Made by a program: the position numbers and the translations under genes
Shown here: positions 24,662 through 32,699 of the stretch, in pieces
Layout: each line of letters begins with the position of its first letter
Numbering within the stretch: position 1 is the first letter of the stretch
The notes under the pieces: model-generated
What the model was told of the DNA's origin: nothing
What the model saw: the letters and a program-made list of their open reading frames with translations, nothing else
Database searches by the model: none
Source of the DNA: Ktedonobacter racemifer DSM 44963
GTDB lineage: Bacteria; Chloroflexota; Ktedonobacteria; Ktedonobacterales; Ktedonobacteraceae
Length of the DNA stretch: 64,000 bases
Assembly: GCF_000178855.1 (NCBI RefSeq)
Contig: NZ_ADVG01000001.1
Span: forward strand, 682,001 to 746,000
Direction: 5' to 3'

Positions 24662-25504
24662 TTAGAAATTGCCGCGCTCGATCATAGCGATAAAGCGTTG
24701 CTCTAATTCATAGGTTCGTGCTCCCACCTTGCCCTCACCAATCGGGGCATCATCAATATGGGTTACGGGTGTGATCTCACGTGAGGAAGATGAAATAAAA
24801 GCCTCGTCTGCCTCCGCGAGCTCACTGAGAAGGATGGGGCGCTCTTCAATAGGAAAACGTCCTTGCGCCAGCTCTACAATGACCTGGCGCGTAATCCCCA
24901 TCAGGATCTCAGAGCGTGGCGTAATCAGCGTATCTCCACGGAAAACAAAGAAGTTGCTCCGCGTCCCCTCCAGCACATGGCCCACGGCATTTACATACAG
25001 AGCATCGCTTGCTCCACGTCGCTGGGCCTCTTTCAGGGCGCGCATCGCCGCCAGGTAGCTTGAGGTTTTAGCTTCGGGCATCTCGCGCTCCATGCGCGTG
25101 GTAATGACCTTGATGCCACGCTCGAAGCGCTGCATATCTCGCTCGGGCAAGGGTGTGACCAGCACTGCCAGGACTGGTTTGCCACTGGGAAAGACACCAT
25201 CCTCACTTGTGCCGCCGGTCACCAGCAGACGCAGCGAGGCGTGTGTATAACGGTTGCGTTCAATGGCTTCCCGCACCACATTGGCAATTTCCTCAGAGGT
25301 ATAGGGAATATCTAGCTCGATAAGCTCTGCCGAGCGATAGAGCCGGCGCAAATGCTCATCGAGGTGGAAGGGGCGGCGATTGTAGGTACGCAGGCTTTCA
25401 AAAACACAGTAGCTCCGTAGGACTGCGACATCATTGATTGAAAGCGTGGCCTCGTGCGGATGCACCCAGCGTCCATCGACATACCAGAGGGCTTCGGTAT
25501 CCAT
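24662..25504 (-). CDS. Class IV PLP-dependent aminotransferase
   Basis: A 280-residue fold-type IV enzyme, the group that includes branched-chain aminotransferase, D-amino acid aminotransferase and aminodeoxychorismate lyase. The PLP lysine is in MPEAKTSSYLAAM, and the PLP-binding Glu lies in HVLEGTRSNFFVF. The N-terminal FESLRTYNRRPFHLDEHLRR segment and the late SSSSREITPVTHID are typical. Length and motifs fit an IlvE-like enzyme, but paralogues of different specificity look alike, so no symbol is given. ATG 25504 has AAGGAG at good distance. It lies 16 bases after the EVE gene and probably shares its transcript. Confidence 0.85.
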   Translation of the reverse strand: MDTEALWYVDGRWVHPHEATLSINDVAVLRSYCVFESLRTYNRRPFHLDEHLRRLYRSAELIELDIPYTSEEIANVVREAIERNRYTHASLRLLVTGGTSEDGVFPSGKPVLAVLVTPLPERDMQRFERGIKVITTRMEREMPEAKTSSYLAAMRALKEAQRRGASDALYVNAVGHVLEGTRSNFFVFRGDTLITPRSEILMGITRQVIVELAQGRFPIEERPILLSELAEADEAFISSSSREITPVTHIDDAPIGEGKVGARTYELEQRFIAMIERGNF

Positions 25505-25520
25505 CGTTCGGAACTCCTTA

Positions 25521-25931
25521 TCAGCGTACTTCTAGAATATGTTTTGCCCGCAGCCATTCCACAAATTTTTCGGGAACACTCATGGTCGAAAGGCGGCTCT
25601 GCCGAATCAGACTCCAATCGTCAAACAGGTGGGTCTCTTTAATCTCGCGCAGGGTTACAGGCGTAGCGAAACGCCGCACAAACTCAACATCAACTACCCA
25701 GCTCTTGCTATCATGCTCATCAGGTCTCGGCTCTGAGATCACACGCGCCTCTCCGACAAGCGCCGCCCCTCCCATACTATGATAAATCAACATAGTATCG
25801 CCGGGCTTCATCGTTTGAATAAAGCGGACCGCCTGGGCATTGCGCACACCATCCCAGGTCGTACGCTGCTCCTGCTCTAACTGCTCAATAGCATAGGTCT
25901 CTGGATCGGTTTTCGCTAGAAAATACGCCAT
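25521..25931 (-). CDS. EVE-domain protein
   Basis: A 136-residue single EVE domain, related to the PUA fold and thought to read modified bases in nucleic acids. Features are MAYFLAKTDPETYAIEQL at the start, TTWDGVRNAQAVRFI, PGDTMLIYHSMGGAALVGEA and the C-terminal DWSLIRQSRLSTMSVPEKF. ATG 25931 has GGGAGAGG upstream. It heads a minus-strand group with the aminotransferase and HAD hydrolase; no functional link among the three is evident. Confidence 0.85.
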   Translation of the reverse strand: MAYFLAKTDPETYAIEQLEQEQRTTWDGVRNAQAVRFIQTMKPGDTMLIYHSMGGAALVGEARVISEPRPDEHDSKSWVVDVEFVRRFATPVTLREIKETHLFDDWSLIRQSRLSTMSVPEKFVEWLRAKHILEVR

Positions 25932-26204
25932 AACATAGCCTCTCCCATCAAAAATACGTCATAGGCATACATCACCCAACTCTATACACCAGACATCCGC
26001 CCGCAATGCGGACGCAACGGATGTTGTTGCCTACTCAATCTTTAAGACGAAGAAGCAAAGCACAAATGAACAAACCAACCAAAGTTAACCAAACGGATCA
26101 ATACCTAAACGCGAGTTTCTACGACAATACCTGAGCCAGGAACACAGTAGTCTTCTATACTAAGCATAGAAAGACTTTCGCAGAAGCAATTATGGGGGCA
26201 GTTT

Positions 26205-26987
26205 ATGCCAAGGCTGATCAATATTGGCGAGCGCCGATTGGCAGTAAGCAATAAAGGGCGGGGACAGCCAACAGTAGTGCTAGAAATGGGGCTAGGTGCC
26301 GCAGGTAGCGTCTTTAATGAGATTGCTGAACGCCTTGCGGCCCTGACTCACGTGGTCTGGTATGATCGAGCAGGCCTGGGCTACAGTGATCCGGCACCCA
26401 CGCCACGAACGATACAAGATATCGCACGAGACCTGCATGCATTATTACTTCATGCCTCTATCCCAGGACCCTATGTGCTGGTGGGCCATTCTATGGGAGG
26501 CTTGACGGTACGCTTTTACCGGGAGCACTATCCAGAAGAGGTCGCGGGTATGGTTCTCCTCGATGCCTCGCACGAGGAACAACGCGAGCGCTTGCTGGCG
26601 GTACTGCCACCTGAGCAAGAGGATGAATTGAGCCACCTGGCACATCTACGTCACATACTCAGCACACGCTGGAATGATCCAAACAAAAACGAGGAGAAAT
26701 TCGACCACCGCGCCAATAGCGCACTTATGCGCCACTGCCACTCCCTTGATGACCTCCCGCTCATGGTCATCAGTCGTGGGCACTCCGACCGCGACCCAGC
26801 CAAGTTTCCACCTGGAGTCGTAGAAGAGATCGAACTGACATGGCTGCAAATGCAGAGAGAGCTTGCTCGCCTCTCCTCAAAGAGCCAGCATATGCGAGCG
26901 GAGAAGAGTGGGCACATGCTCAATCGCGATGTGCCCGATCTCGTTGTAGAGGCTATTTGCCAGGTTGTGTTGCAGATACGAGCATAG
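26205..26987 (+). CDS. Alpha/beta-hydrolase
   Basis: A 260-residue alpha/beta-hydrolase. The nucleophile elbow is VGHSMGG (Ser), the oxyanion region is LEMGLGAAGSVF, and the final His is in KSGHMLNRDVPDLV. The acid is probably one of the Asp residues before RGHSDRDPAKF. It lacks a signal peptide, so it is cytoplasmic. Length and motifs fit esterase, epoxide hydrolase-like or proline iminopeptidase-like members, and I do not choose among them. ATG 26205 has GGGGG upstream. Confidence 0.85.
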   Translation: MPRLINIGERRLAVSNKGRGQPTVVLEMGLGAAGSVFNEIAERLAALTHVVWYDRAGLGYSDPAPTPRTIQDIARDLHALLLHASIPGPYVLVGHSMGGLTVRFYREHYPEEVAGMVLLDASHEEQRERLLAVLPPEQEDELSHLAHLRHILSTRWNDPNKNEEKFDHRANSALMRHCHSLDDLPLMVISRGHSDRDPAKFPPGVVEEIELTWLQMQRELARLSSKSQHMRAEKSGHMLNRDVPDLVVEAICQVVLQIRA

Positions 26988-27029
26988 CCCCGGCAACTAA
27001 ATTGAGCAGGAGGAATAAGCCACAAAGCT

Positions 27030-27129
27030 TGTAGGGTCCATGCTTGCATGGACTTCCGAGCGCAGCGATCCTCCCGCGCCTGGGTATCGGCCTGCGGGCC
27101 GAAGAGTCCAAGCCAGCTTGGACCCTACA
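27030..27129. repeat. REP-like double-hairpin element between convergent genes
   Basis: An outer 11-bp inverted repeat (TGTAGGGTCCA at 27030 and complement at 27119) frames two smaller hairpins. These are GTCCATGC-TT-GCATGGAC (27036-27053) and GTCCAAGC-CA-GCTTGGAC (27106-27123). It fills the gap between the hydrolase and fabF and resembles repeated extragenic palindromes. Confidence 0.5.
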
Positions 27130-27131
27130 GA

Positions 27132-28367
27132 TTACTGATAACGCTGAAAAATCAGGGATGTATTATGCCCACCAAAGCCCATGGAATTAGAGAGAGCAAC
27201 GTTGACCTCTCCGTGTCGGGCCTCGTTGGGGATATAATCCAGGTCACACTCGGGATCAGGATGCTCCAGGTTGATGGTTGGCGGCATAATGCCATGCACG
27301 ATACTGAGAACAGAGATGACGGCTTCAATGGCGCCAGCCGCGCCAAAGGTGTGCCCCAGCATGGATTTTGTCGAGCTTACCGCCAGCTTATAGGCATACT
27401 CGCCGAAACAGGCCTTGATGGCCTGCGTCTCCGTAGAGTCATTGAAACGCGTCGAGGTGCCATGCGCGTTGATATAATCGACCTGTTCAGGACGCAGATC
27501 CGCGCTCTGTAAAGCACGCTGCATGGCGCGTATTAGTCCCTCTCCTCCCGGGGCGGGTTCAGTAATATGATAGGCATCCGCCGTTGAGCCATAGCCAACC
27601 AGTTCCGCGATGATGGGCGCGCCACGCTCCAGGGCGAAGTCCAGGTCCTCCAGCACCAGCATGCCCGCGCCCTCACCCATCACAAAGCCATCTCGCTCGG
27701 CGTCGAATGGACGGCTGGCTCGCTGAGGGTCGTCGTTGCGGCGCGACAAGGCATGCATATTAGCGAAGGAGGCCATCCCGAGAGGAGTGACAGCTTTTTC
27801 GGAGCCGCCCGCCAGCATGACTTTCGCCGTTCCACGACGGATAGTCTCCCAGGCCTCGCCAAGCGCATTACCACTGGTCGCGCAGGCGGAGACCGCGGCC
27901 CATACGGGTCCACGCGCCCCGGTCAATAGCGAGACCATGGCAGGAGCCGCGTTGAGCATCATCATGGGAATGAGAAATGGGCTGACACGAGAGGGTCCCT
28001 TCTCGTGCAGGACCGCGAACTGTTCATGAAGGCTGATAAAGCCGCCCACGCCGCTACCAATACAGACGCCCGCATCAGGTGCGAGCTGATCAGTGATCTC
28101 CAGGCCAGCCTGGGCAAGCGCCTGGCGAGATGCCGCGACCGCCAGGTGCGTGAAAGGATCATTGCGGCGGATCTCCTTGCGCTCCATATACTGGCTGGCA
28201 TCAAAGTCCCTCACCTCGCCTGCAAAGCGTACCAGGTACTCACTGGCATCAAAGCTGCTAATAGGGCCAATACCCGAGCGACCCTGACAGAGCGCCTCCC
28301 AGGTCTCTTCAAGCGTATGCCCCAGGGATGTCACCATCCCCATACCTGTCACTACAACACGCTTCAT
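27132..28367 (-). CDS. fabF: 3-oxoacyl-[acyl-carrier-protein] synthase II
   Basis: A 411-residue beta-ketoacyl-ACP synthase, of normal KAS II length. The Cys-His-His triad is visible: Cys162 in VSACATSGNALGEA, His in INAHGTSTRFND and His in SMLGHTFGAAGAIEAV with the structural Lys before it. The GGHNTSLIF end is typical. It would extend fatty acid chains by condensing malonyl-ACP with acyl-ACP. It stands apart from other fab genes and is divergent from a TetR regulator whose operator lies about 150 bases away, so TetR control of fabF is possible but unproven. Confidence 0.92.
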   Translation of the reverse strand: MKRVVVTGMGMVTSLGHTLEETWEALCQGRSGIGPISSFDASEYLVRFAGEVRDFDASQYMERKEIRRNDPFTHLAVAASRQALAQAGLEITDQLAPDAGVCIGSGVGGFISLHEQFAVLHEKGPSRVSPFLIPMMMLNAAPAMVSLLTGARGPVWAAVSACATSGNALGEAWETIRRGTAKVMLAGGSEKAVTPLGMASFANMHALSRRNDDPQRASRPFDAERDGFVMGEGAGMLVLEDLDFALERGAPIIAELVGYGSTADAYHITEPAPGGEGLIRAMQRALQSADLRPEQVDYINAHGTSTRFNDSTETQAIKACFGEYAYKLAVSSTKSMLGHTFGAAGAIEAVISVLSIVHGIMPPTINLEHPDPECDLDYIPNEARHGEVNVALSNSMGFGGHNTSLIFQRYQ

Positions 28368-28505
28368 AATATATCCATCCCTCCACTGGCTAGTTACTAT
28401 AACAATAACACATGTATGGCTCAGATATTCATTCTTTAGGCACCATCGATTAACGGCCTCGAAAGCATCATAACTGGACGAATTTGTTCTGTCAAACCTT
28501 CCCTC

Positions 28506-28534
28506 TTGACATTCTACCTACTAGATGGTAGACT
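28506..28534 (+). promoter_or_regulatory. Promoter of the TetR gene giving a near-leaderless mRNA
   Basis: TTGACA (28506-28511), a 17-base spacer and TAGACT (28529-28534). Transcription should start about at ATG 28542, so the mRNA would have little or no leader. The spacer is filled by the palindromic operator. Confidence 0.7.
28513..28532. promoter_or_regulatory. TetR operator 1
   Basis: TCTACCTACTAGATGGTAGA is an imperfect 20-bp palindrome between -35 and -10. A matching site stands before the OsmC gene at 29145. This position implies autorepression. Confidence 0.7.
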
Positions 28535-28541
28535 TAAGGTA

Positions 28542-29117
28542 ATGAAGACACAGGTAAATACCGCACAACAAATTATCGAGATCTCGCTAGCGCTCATGAT
28601 CGAGCGCGGATACAACGCCTTCAGCTACGCCGACATTACTGAGCGGCTAGAGATCCGGAAGGCCAGTATCCACTATCATTTTCCCAATAAAAGCGACCTT
28701 GGGCGCGCGGTCGTGGTCTATTATCGCGCGCTGGTGCAGCAGGGCCTCAACCAGATTGAGCAGGCAAGCGATGATCCCAGGCGCCAGCTCGCTATGTACA
28801 TTAAGCAGGTACACAAGCAAATGAGGGAGGAGAACTTCTTCTGCCTCTGTACCCTCTTTGCCGCTGAGCTTCCGACCTTACCTGAGAATGTACGAGACGA
28901 GGTTCAGGGCTACTTCCGCGACCAGGCAACCTGGTTTTCTGCGCTGCTGACGAGCGGGCGAGCGAAGGGTATCTTTACTTTTGGAGGTGACCCAGAGATC
29001 GAGGCTCAGAGCGTCGTGGCCGCTATGCAAGGTGCGATGATTGCTGCTCGAACCTACCAGGATCCCGAGCGTTTCCGCGCCATCGCGCTCCAGGTGTCTT
29101 CAGATTTGCAAAAGTAG
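28542..29117 (+). CDS. TetR/AcrR-family transcriptional regulator
   Basis: A 191-residue repressor-type protein. The N-terminal HTH is clear: IEISLALMIERGYNAFSYAD then RLEIRKASIHYHFPNKSDLG. The C-terminal ligand domain is typical in length and ends with AARTYQDPERFRAIA. ATG 28542 lies directly at the predicted transcription start. Matching palindromes in its own promoter and before the downstream OsmC gene make it the likely regulator of both. The inducer is unknown; the OsmC partner suggests organic peroxide, an electrophile or a similar stress signal. Confidence 0.9.
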   Translation: MKTQVNTAQQIIEISLALMIERGYNAFSYADITERLEIRKASIHYHFPNKSDLGRAVVVYYRALVQQGLNQIEQASDDPRRQLAMYIKQVHKQMREENFFCLCTLFAAELPTLPENVRDEVQGYFRDQATWFSALLTSGRAKGIFTFGGDPEIEAQSVVAAMQGAMIAARTYQDPERFRAIALQVSSDLQK

Positions 29118-29144
29118 ACAAGGCACAAATTTTTTTGATATATA

Positions 29145-29164
29145 TCTACCTTCTAGTAGGTAGC
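29145..29164. promoter_or_regulatory. TetR operator 2, before the OsmC gene
   Basis: CTACCTTCTAGTAGGTAG within this interval is a palindrome except for one base pair and matches operator 1. It lies 24 bases before the OsmC start codon. Confidence 0.7.
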
Positions 29165-29187
29165 CAAGTTCACAGGAGAATTTGATC

Positions 29188-29619
29188 ATGGCATTTCGCA
29201 GTGCAGATGTTGAATGGCAGGGCAACGTCCAGAGCGGACATGGGCATATTAAGCTCGCGAGTGGCGCGTTTGAGGGCGATTATTCGTTGCGCACCCGTAT
29301 GGATGCCGGAGCTGAGACCAACCCTGAAGAACTGCTGGCCTCGGCCCACGCGGGCTGCTTCACAATGGCGTTCTCCATGGCCCTTGGCGCGGCGGGTCAT
29401 GAGCCTACACGCATTCATACAACCGCTCAGGTGCGCCTCTCCCAGCGTGGTGGTGAGTTTATCATCCCACGCATTGACCTCAAAACAGAGGCCGTCGTTC
29501 CTGGAATTGATGCCGCCACCTTCCAGGAGATCGCAACAAGGGCCGAGCGCTCCTGCCCCGTCTCCAAGGCGCTAGCTGGCACTGAGATTCTCCTGGAGGC
29601 CTCTCTCCTCGAAGCCTAG
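29188..29619 (+). CDS. OsmC/Ohr-family peroxiredoxin
   Basis: A 143-residue OsmC-like thiol peroxidase. Family features are NPEELLASAHAGCFTMAFSM with the first Cys and the second Cys in ERSCPVSKALAG. These two Cys residues reduce organic hydroperoxides in the family. The TSGG-like start and overall length fit OsmC better than Ohr. ATG 29188 is taken because AGGAG precedes it; TTG 29182 is less likely. Its promoter overlaps the TetR operator at 29145 and the tetR gene is immediately upstream, so it is very probably TetR-controlled. A strong terminator follows. Confidence 0.88.
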   Translation: MAFRSADVEWQGNVQSGHGHIKLASGAFEGDYSLRTRMDAGAETNPEELLASAHAGCFTMAFSMALGAAGHEPTRIHTTAQVRLSQRGGEFIIPRIDLKTEAVVPGIDAATFQEIATRAERSCPVSKALAGTEILLEASLLEA

Positions 29620-29635
29620 AGACAAGAGTGTAGCC

Positions 29636-29686
29636 GTCATGAGGAAGAGGCTAAGCAGGCTTGGCTTCTTCCTCATGACAGTTTTT
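29636..29686 (+). terminator. Terminator of the OsmC gene
   Basis: A 13-bp stem (GTCATGAGGAAGA and complement, 29636-29648 with 29667-29679) followed by AGTTTTT. The left end of an IS element begins just downstream. Confidence 0.75.
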
Positions 29687-29781
29687 ATCAAACCGGCCCG
29701 TAAAACCCCTGGCTTGAGCCATGGGGATACAAGGGCCGTTCCTTGTGGGAGTTGGTTGGGACAACAAAGAAAAGCGAGGGC

Positions 29782-29810
29782 TTGACAGAAACGCGAGGCT
29801 TCTGTATACT
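29782..29810 (+). promoter_or_regulatory. tnpB promoter
   Basis: TTGACA, 17 bases, TATACT: close to the sigma-70 consensus. It lies about 80 bases before the tnpB start. Confidence 0.7.
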
Positions 29811-29890
29811 GCTTCTTGAAATCCTGTTCTATACCTGTAACAAGATCTCAGCACCGAAGTGAGCAGAAATGCCGTGAGAGGAGGGGATAC

Positions 29891-31294
29891 ATGGAAGATG
29901 CGAGGGAGACACCAGAGCGACAGCCAGATGAGACAGCGTTGCCGGTGCGCGTCAAAGCCTCTGTCTATCGCCTGTATCCCACCCGCAAGCAAGAAGGCAC
30001 CCTTCTCTGGACGCTTCGGCGCTGTAAAGAGCTCTACAATGCGAGCCTGGAAGAACGCACCGCCGCCTACAAAATGGCAGGCATCTCGGTCTCCTATGGC
30101 ATGCAATCCGAGCAATTGCCTCAGCTCAAAGAGGAGCGTCCCGAGTATCAGGAGATCTATTCCCAGGTCCAACAGGATGTATTGAGACGCCTCGATAAAG
30201 CCATGAAGGCCTTCTTTCGGCGCGTTGATGAGGGGCAGACCCCAGGCTATCCACGCTATAAATCCAACGCGCGCTATCGCTCCTTCACCTATCCGCAGAG
30301 TGGCTATGAGATCATCGGCGCCCTCACGTCCCATGACACCAAGAAGAAGAAAACCTGTCGGTTGAAGCTCTCGAAGATCGGGCATCTCAAGATGGTGATG
30401 CATCGACCCATCAAAGGCACCATCAAAGGCTGCACCATCAAACACGATGGCGACCAATGGTATGCGGTTTTCAGCGTGGAGCAGGCCATTGGTGCAACGC
30501 CGGTGCATCCCTCCACGAAGACGGTGGGCATTGATATGGGCATTACCTCCTATGCCACGCTCTCCACAGGCGAGCAGATCGCCAATCCGCGCATCTACCG
30601 TTCCACCGAGCAGCAGATCAAGGAGGCCCATCGCAGGCTCTCTCGGCGTAAGCGGGGCAGTCATCGACGCGCCCGAGCCAAGCGTGCCTTGACGCGACTC
30701 TACCGCAAGGTGCGCCATCGTCGACAGGACTTCCTGCATAAGGCGTCGCGCCAGTTGGTCAATCAGTATGGGATGCTGGTGTTTGAAGCGTTGCAGATCC
30801 CCAATATGACGGCAAGACCCAAACCCAAACCTGCGGAAGCCCCTGCACCTCTGCAGGGGAGCAACAGTGGCACGGCAGCGGCGGTGACGCACTATCTGCC
30901 CAATGGAGCGGCAGCCAAAGGTGGCCTCAACAAGAGTATCCTGGATGCGGCCTGGGGTCGGTTCATCACACTGTGTGCCTGCAAAGCGGAAGAGGCTGGC
31001 GGCATGGTGGTGAAGGTGGCGCCCCAGCAAACGAGTCAGCTGTGCAGTGGCTGCGGGGTCCTGGTCCCCAAAGACCTCTCGGTGCGATGGCATTCCTGTC
31101 CCACGTGTGGGGCTGAGTTAGATCGCGATGAGAATGCCGCTCTCAACATCCTGCGCCGCTATGAGCTGCACGGACCCATTCGCGAACGCAAGAAACGCAA
31201 AGCCACCAGGAAGGTGGTCGGGGTGGGAAGCGCCCCACAGAGATCGGTTCCCTCCAAGGAGGGTGCCGACCACTGTCGAAGCCCCCGCCTTTAG
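29891..31294 (+). CDS. tnpB: TnpB RNA-guided nuclease
   Basis: A 467-residue TnpB. The RuvC-like triad is intact: Asp in TVGIDMGITSYATL, Glu in GMLVFEALQIPNM and Asp in LDRDENAALNILRRYE. The zinc ribbon is LCSGCGVLVPKDLSVRWHSC followed by TCG. An N-terminal HTH-like region (YRLYPTRKQEGTLLWTLRRC) is typical. ATG 29891 has GAGGAGGGG upstream. Between Glu and the zinc ribbon is a low-complexity insert (RPKPKPAEAPAPLQGSNSG). The TAG stop lies inside the right-end hairpin, so the expected omega RNA overlaps the coding end. This is the only apparently complete IS protein of its class besides 10512. Confidence 0.9.
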   Translation: MEDARETPERQPDETALPVRVKASVYRLYPTRKQEGTLLWTLRRCKELYNASLEERTAAYKMAGISVSYGMQSEQLPQLKEERPEYQEIYSQVQQDVLRRLDKAMKAFFRRVDEGQTPGYPRYKSNARYRSFTYPQSGYEIIGALTSHDTKKKKTCRLKLSKIGHLKMVMHRPIKGTIKGCTIKHDGDQWYAVFSVEQAIGATPVHPSTKTVGIDMGITSYATLSTGEQIANPRIYRSTEQQIKEAHRRLSRRKRGSHRRARAKRALTRLYRKVRHRRQDFLHKASRQLVNQYGMLVFEALQIPNMTARPKPKPAEAPAPLQGSNSGTAAAVTHYLPNGAAAKGGLNKSILDAAWGRFITLCACKAEEAGGMVVKVAPQQTSQLCSGCGVLVPKDLSVRWHSCPTCGAELDRDENAALNILRRYELHGPIRERKKRKATRKVVGVGSAPQRSVPSKEGADHCRSPRL

Positions 31295-31302
31295 GCGTGG
31301 GG
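31282..31302 (+). repeat. Right-end hairpin with the tnpB stop codon in its loop
   Basis: CCCCCGCCTTTAGGCGTGGG forms a hairpin whose loop contains TAG of tnpB. The element at 10356 is built in the same way. Confidence 0.65.
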
Positions 31303-31316
31303 TACTTCACCTATAT

Positions 31317-32258
31317 CTAACTTGCAAAGGCCTTATCAAGCAGACGTGTGACGTCGCTGTTGAGAACATCAAAACTACCAGGAGCACCCAGTTCGGCGCC
31401 ATAGAGCAGACGATTATTGCGTACAGCGGCGAAAACGACGCAATAGCCAGCGCCGCTCCCTGAGCCGGTCTTAATCCCGATCACTCCTGAATAGCTTGTG
31501 AGCAGTTGATTGGTGTTATACCAGTCGTAGCGCCGGTTATATTGTGTAGGAGGAATATGATACTCGGTCTGCCGCACAATCTCGGCGAAAATCTGGTAAC
31601 GCATAGCATAGCGTGCGAGCTTCACCAGGTCCTGTGCGCTTGAATAGTTCCCATCAGGAATAACACCGTGTGGGCTGGAAAAATGGGTATGTGCCAGGCC
31701 GAGCGCCTGGGCCTTGGCGTTCATCATGGCAACAAAGCCATCGGTCGAGCCACCCACTACACGCGCCAGGGTTAAAGCAGCGTCGCTACCCGAAGGGAGG
31801 AGTAGCCCATAGAGCAAGTGGCGAATGCGTAAATAATCACCCACATGCAGTTGGGCCACGCTCGCCTCAGGGGGTAACTGGTCCAGGTCCGCCTGCTGCA
31901 CCGTGACAATCTGATCCAGGTTACTATTCTCGATCGTCACGACCGCGGTCATAATCTTGGTGGTACTGGCGATCGGAACGCTTCTCTGACTATCGCTGTC
32001 GAAGAGGACACGATTATTGGCATTGTCTATGATATATGCGCTGCTCCCATTCATGATAGGAGTTGGGGTTGGCGATGGCGTTGGTGAAGGCGTGGGAGAT
32101 GGCGTTGGTGAAGGTGTTGGCTCCGGCGTTGGCGTCGCCTGAGCCGCAGCAATCGTAGGCGCAGCGTTCAACGAGAAATACACAAACGTTCCCATAGCGA
32201 CAAGAAAGAGAACCATCGCAATCAGAAGTACACTCAAAAGTATTTTTCGCGAATTCAT
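31317..32258 (-). CDS. dacA: D-alanyl-D-alanine carboxypeptidase (peptidase S11, membrane-anchored)
   Basis: A 313-residue penicillin-binding protein of the low-molecular-weight class. An N-terminal membrane segment (ILLSVLLIAMVLFLVAMGTF) is followed by a Pro/Thr/Ser linker of PTPSPTPS repeats. The catalytic domain carries SxxK (ASTTKIM), SxN-like (PSGSDAA) and KTG (GIKTGSGSG). It would trim the terminal D-Ala of peptidoglycan stem peptides outside the cell. The SxN position reads SGS, as in several family members. The usual C-terminal anchoring domain is absent and the N-terminal helix serves instead. The symbol is by family. An IS element lies immediately after its stop. Confidence 0.85.
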   Translation of the reverse strand: MNSRKILLSVLLIAMVLFLVAMGTFVYFSLNAAPTIAAAQATPTPEPTPSPTPSPTPSPTPSPTPTPIMNGSSAYIIDNANNRVLFDSDSQRSVPIASTTKIMTAVVTIENSNLDQIVTVQQADLDQLPPEASVAQLHVGDYLRIRHLLYGLLLPSGSDAALTLARVVGGSTDGFVAMMNAKAQALGLAHTHFSSPHGVIPDGNYSSAQDLVKLARYAMRYQIFAEIVRQTEYHIPPTQYNRRYDWYNTNQLLTSYSGVIGIKTGSGSGAGYCVVFAAVRNNRLLYGAELGAPGSFDVLNSDVTRLLDKAFAS

Positions 32259-32699
32259 ATATATTTAGCTTTCCAGAAATATGCTACACCAGGAGTCGGT
32301 GTAGTATAGGGCACTGATAATAGAAAAGCATGTGTCAAATGACCCATAGATTAAAAGCCGTATATAATAATCGTTGCAGCTTGCTTTTTGTGACAAACTT
32401 TCTCGTCGTTACACGGCTCGTAGGGGTAAAAAGATGTGGTCTGGCACGAAGCGACCTCCTCTTAGAGTGGGGTTACGTGATGCGCCTTGCGCAGCTGGCA
32501 AACAGCGATTTGAACAGGGGAGAGGGCATAGCATATACTACTTGCAAACGCATGTTATGGCACATCCCCTTACCCCGAGGATTCGCTCAGCGAGCTGAGG
32601 CTGAAACAACAGGAGCACACGCGCTTTTTCACGATTGGTATGCCAACAGCAGAGCTTTCCATGTTAGGAAGACATGAAACATGTTTAGAAAGGGTCCTT
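32259..32699. other. Intergenic region
   Basis: The interval holds divergent promoters for dacA and the epimerase gene, but no clear boxes or operators were recognised. Short open frames here lack ribosome binding sites. Confidence 0.3.

Larger units (their letters stand above)
29706..31310 (+). mobile_element. IS200/IS605-family (IS1341-type) element, intact tnpB
   Basis: The left hairpin CCCC...GGGG lies at 29706-29726 and the right hairpin at 31282-31302. One intact tnpB and no tnpA. The element sits between the OsmC terminator and the end of the convergent dacA gene. Outer ends are estimated from the hairpins. Confidence 0.75.

Noticed and set aside
29651..31093. A 480-codon minus-strand frame antisense to tnpB
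   Set aside because: It is the mirror of a strongly supported TnpB gene with intact RuvC motifs; the antisense product has no motif.
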